Source: Planctomycetota bacterium
GTDB lineage: Bacteria; Planctomycetota; Phycisphaerae; WQYP01
Direction: 5' to 3'
DNA: 7,538 nucleotides
Assembly: GCA_021838985.1 (NCBI GenBank)
Contig: JAKCCC010000077.1
Coordinates: 1 to 7,538 of the forward strand
Shown: positions 6,133 to 7,538 of the stretch, in pieces
How the letters are laid out: each line of letters begins with the position of its first letter
How positions within the stretch are numbered: position 1 is the stretch's first letter
Translations under genes and position numbers: made by a program
The notes under the pieces: generated by a model
What the model saw: only the letters and a program-made list of their open reading frames with translations
What the model was told of the DNA's origin: nothing
The model's database searches: none

Positions 6133-7008
6133 ATGACCGAAACCGTTTCCATCGGTAAGCAGCATGATTTGGCGCAGCGCCATCTGGCCCACCATTTTGA
6201 CACACCGCAACAGCAATTCGACGCCGGTAAACTCGGCATGTGGCTGTTTTTATCGACGGAACTGCTGCTGTTCAGCGGTTTGTTTTGCGCTTATGCGGTT
6301 TATCGGGCCTTGCACCCGGAAATCTTCCGGTATGCCGGTCAATACCTGGACATGCCATCGGGCTTGGCGAACACATTGATCCTGCTGACCAGCGGCTTGA
6401 CCATGGCCCTGGCGGTTCGTTTCGCACAGCTGGGACGGCGCATCGGCCTGGTGGTCTGTCTGTTTCTGACCATTTGCGGCGGCCTGGGATTCTTGGGCCT
6501 GCACGGCTATGAATATTTCACGAACTACCGGGAAAAGCTGCTTTGGGGACTAAACTATAATCCCAGTCACGGCCCGCATGGCCAGGCGATAGCGCCGATT
6601 CGAAGCCTGACGCCGTTGACCGTCCGTTCCCTGCCCGGCGGCGTCGGCGGCTGGGCGTCGCTTAAGGCGCTGGGCCGGCAGGGTTTTATTGTGTCGCATT
6701 CCGCGATCGCTCCGGCGGCCAGCGGGCCGCCCGGAATTGCCGCCGGGCAACGCCACACCGTGCGCCTGGCCCCCTACGCCCAGCCGGCGAACGTGCAGTT
6801 ATTTTTCAGCATTTACTATCTGATGACCGGCTTGCATAGTCTGCACGTGTTGATCGGTGTTATTCTGATGACGTGGCTGCTTTTCCGGGCCTGGCGCGGT
6901 GATTTCAGCCCGCGTTATTACACCCCCGTCGATTTGATCGGCCTGTACTGGGGCATTGTGGACATGATTTGGATGTTTCTGTTTCCGCTACTATATCTGC
7001 TGCATTGA
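6133..7008 (+). CDS. coxC: Cytochrome c oxidase subunit III
   Basis: A 291-residue membrane subunit of the COX3 family that binds next to subunit I and helps sustain proton uptake and enzyme stability. Five helices are apparent at about 34-57, 78-98, 104-125, 222-252 and 266-290, the short five-helix form. Family landmarks are the Glu of STELLLFSGLF (E43), GYEYF (E127), MTGLHSLHVLIG (H235, H238) and the final YWGIVDMIWMFLFPLLYLL. Between helices 3 and 4 lies a loop of about 90 residues (132-220) rich in Gly, Ala, Pro, Arg and His, which looks much longer than the short linker usually found there. It is in frame with good flanking helices, so no frameshift is suspected. It follows coxA by 126 nt and precedes the subunit IV gene by 26 nt. 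Confidence 0.95.
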   Translation: MTETVSIGKQHDLAQRHLAHHFDTPQQQFDAGKLGMWLFLSTELLLFSGLFCAYAVYRALHPEIFRYAGQYLDMPSGLANTLILLTSGLTMALAVRFAQLGRRIGLVVCLFLTICGGLGFLGLHGYEYFTNYREKLLWGLNYNPSHGPHGQAIAPIRSLTPLTVRSLPGGVGGWASLKALGRQGFIVSHSAIAPAASGPPGIAAGQRHTVRLAPYAQPANVQLFFSIYYLMTGLHSLHVLIGVILMTWLLFRAWRGDFSPRYYTPVDLIGLYWGIVDMIWMFLFPLLYLLH

Positions 7009-7024
7009 TTTTGCACTTTCCCTC

Positions 7025-7029
7025 GGAGG
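7025..7029 (+). promoter_or_regulatory. Ribosome binding site fixing the GTG start of the subunit IV gene
   Basis: GGAGG lies 5 nt before GTG 7035. The longer in-frame start at 6969 lies inside coxC and would give a peptide unlike the family, so 7035 is preferred. Confidence 0.75.
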
Positions 7030-7034
7030 CTTCC

Positions 7035-7448
7035 GTGAGTCACGACATTTCCGCCCGCCCCGCCCCCCACACGCTGGAACCGGCGAAATCCCATGTGATG
7101 TCGGCCCGAACCCTGGTCGGGGTATGGGTGTTTTTGTGCGCCATGGCGTTACTGAACGCGGTCTTAGGCGGGGTAAACATGGGCAGCGCTGCGGTGCTGG
7201 TGGCCCTGGTAATCGCCTCGACAATGGCGGTGGTTTCGGGGCTTTACTTTATGCACCTGCGTTACGAGAGCTTTTTCATTGTGCTGGTGCTGCTGCTGAC
7301 GCTGATTTTCATCACGCTATTTATCAGCTTTAGCTTGACCGACACGCAGGCGTACAAAGCGCAGTTGATCCCCGGCGAGGCGCCCGGAATGGTCAAAGCC
7401 TTGCGGCAAGCCGGGCCAGCGCCGGCGCCGCTGGCCCGCCACCGCTAA
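7035..7448 (+). CDS. Cytochrome c oxidase subunit IV (CtaF/CoxD-like, COX4_pro type)
   Basis: A 137-residue protein with three predicted helices at about 25-45, 51-72 and 79-101. The segment ALVIASTMAVVSGLYFMHLRYE, here around residues 57-78, is the signature of the prokaryotic small subunit IV found after subunit III in caa3 operons. It has no cofactor and is thought to stabilise the complex in the membrane. The soluble C-terminal tail of about 35 residues is rich in Ala, Pro and Arg and appears longer than needed. It begins with GTG behind a good GGAGG site, 26 nt after coxC, so the two are very likely co-transcribed. Confidence 0.9.
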   Translation: MSHDISARPAPHTLEPAKSHVMSARTLVGVWVFLCAMALLNAVLGGVNMGSAAVLVALVIASTMAVVSGLYFMHLRYESFFIVLVLLLTLIFITLFISFSLTDTQAYKAQLIPGEAPGMVKALRQAGPAPAPLARHR

Positions 7449-7538
7449 TAGCCGTGGCGCTTCCGCCTGCGTGCGTCACCCCCGCGTTCCTGCGTCACCT
7501 CCGTGTGCTCGGCGTCCCTGGGGCGAAAAATTGGGGTT
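7449..7538. other. Tail after the subunit IV gene with a 19-nt direct repeat
   Basis: No gene is visible in these 90 nt. TGCGTCACC occurs at 7472-7480 and again at 7491-7499. The two 19-nt units match at 15 of 19 positions by eye. A short dyad near 7513-7525 (CGTCC, CTG, GGGCG with slippage) is followed by A-rich rather than T-rich sequence, so it is not a + strand terminator. Confidence 0.4.

Noticed and set aside
7508..7530. Terminator after the subunit IV gene
   Set aside because: The dyad is short and is followed by AAAAATT rather than a T-run on the + strand.

Overview
The window holds a bacterial aa3-type (caa3-like) heme-copper cytochrome c oxidase locus, all on the + strand, next to an unrelated dioxygenase gene cut by the left edge. 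Base composition is moderately GC-rich. The SCO protein has a C-terminal membrane anchor, subunit II carries two fused cytochrome c domains, and the intergenic DNA contains REP-like hairpins. This combination resembles aerobic members of the Verrucomicrobiota/Acidobacteriota type. That is an impression from family resemblance, not a phylogenetic result.

Layout: (1) 1-726, the 3' part of a phytanoyl-CoA dioxygenase (PhyH)-family gene. (2) 727-987, a spacer with no convincing gene, ending in a near-consensus sigma70-type promoter (TTGACC, 17 nt, TAAAAT). (3) 988-2013, a SCO/SenC copper chaperone. (4) 2014-2387, a 374-nt spacer with small hairpins and no convincing gene. (5) 2388-3938, coxB with the CuA site and two tandem heme c domains. 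(6) 3939-4275, a 337-nt spacer with a cluster of GTAG...CTAC hairpins, including three 23-nt tandem copies. (7) 4276-6006, coxA of the A2 (YSHP) subfamily. (8) A 126-nt structured spacer bounded on one side by the coxA stop, with a 10-bp perfect inverted repeat. (9) 6133-7008, coxC (subunit III) with an unusually long extramembrane loop. (10) 7035-7448, a small subunit IV (CtaF/CoxD-like). (11) A 90-nt tail with a short direct repeat.

How the genes work together: SCO would deliver copper to the CuA site of CoxB. Electrons would pass through the two heme c groups of CoxB to CuA, then to heme a and the heme a3/CuB centre of CoxA, where O2 is reduced to water with proton pumping. CoxC and CoxD stabilise the complex. 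No heme a synthase, heme o synthase, cytochrome c or quinol:cytochrome c oxidoreductase gene is visible in the window.

The points most worth a second look are the diheme subunit II, the REP-like repeat cluster splitting coxB from coxA, the inverted-repeat element abutting coxA, and the enlarged loop of CoxC. No wholly new system is evident. This is a recognisable respiratory operon with unusual trimmings.
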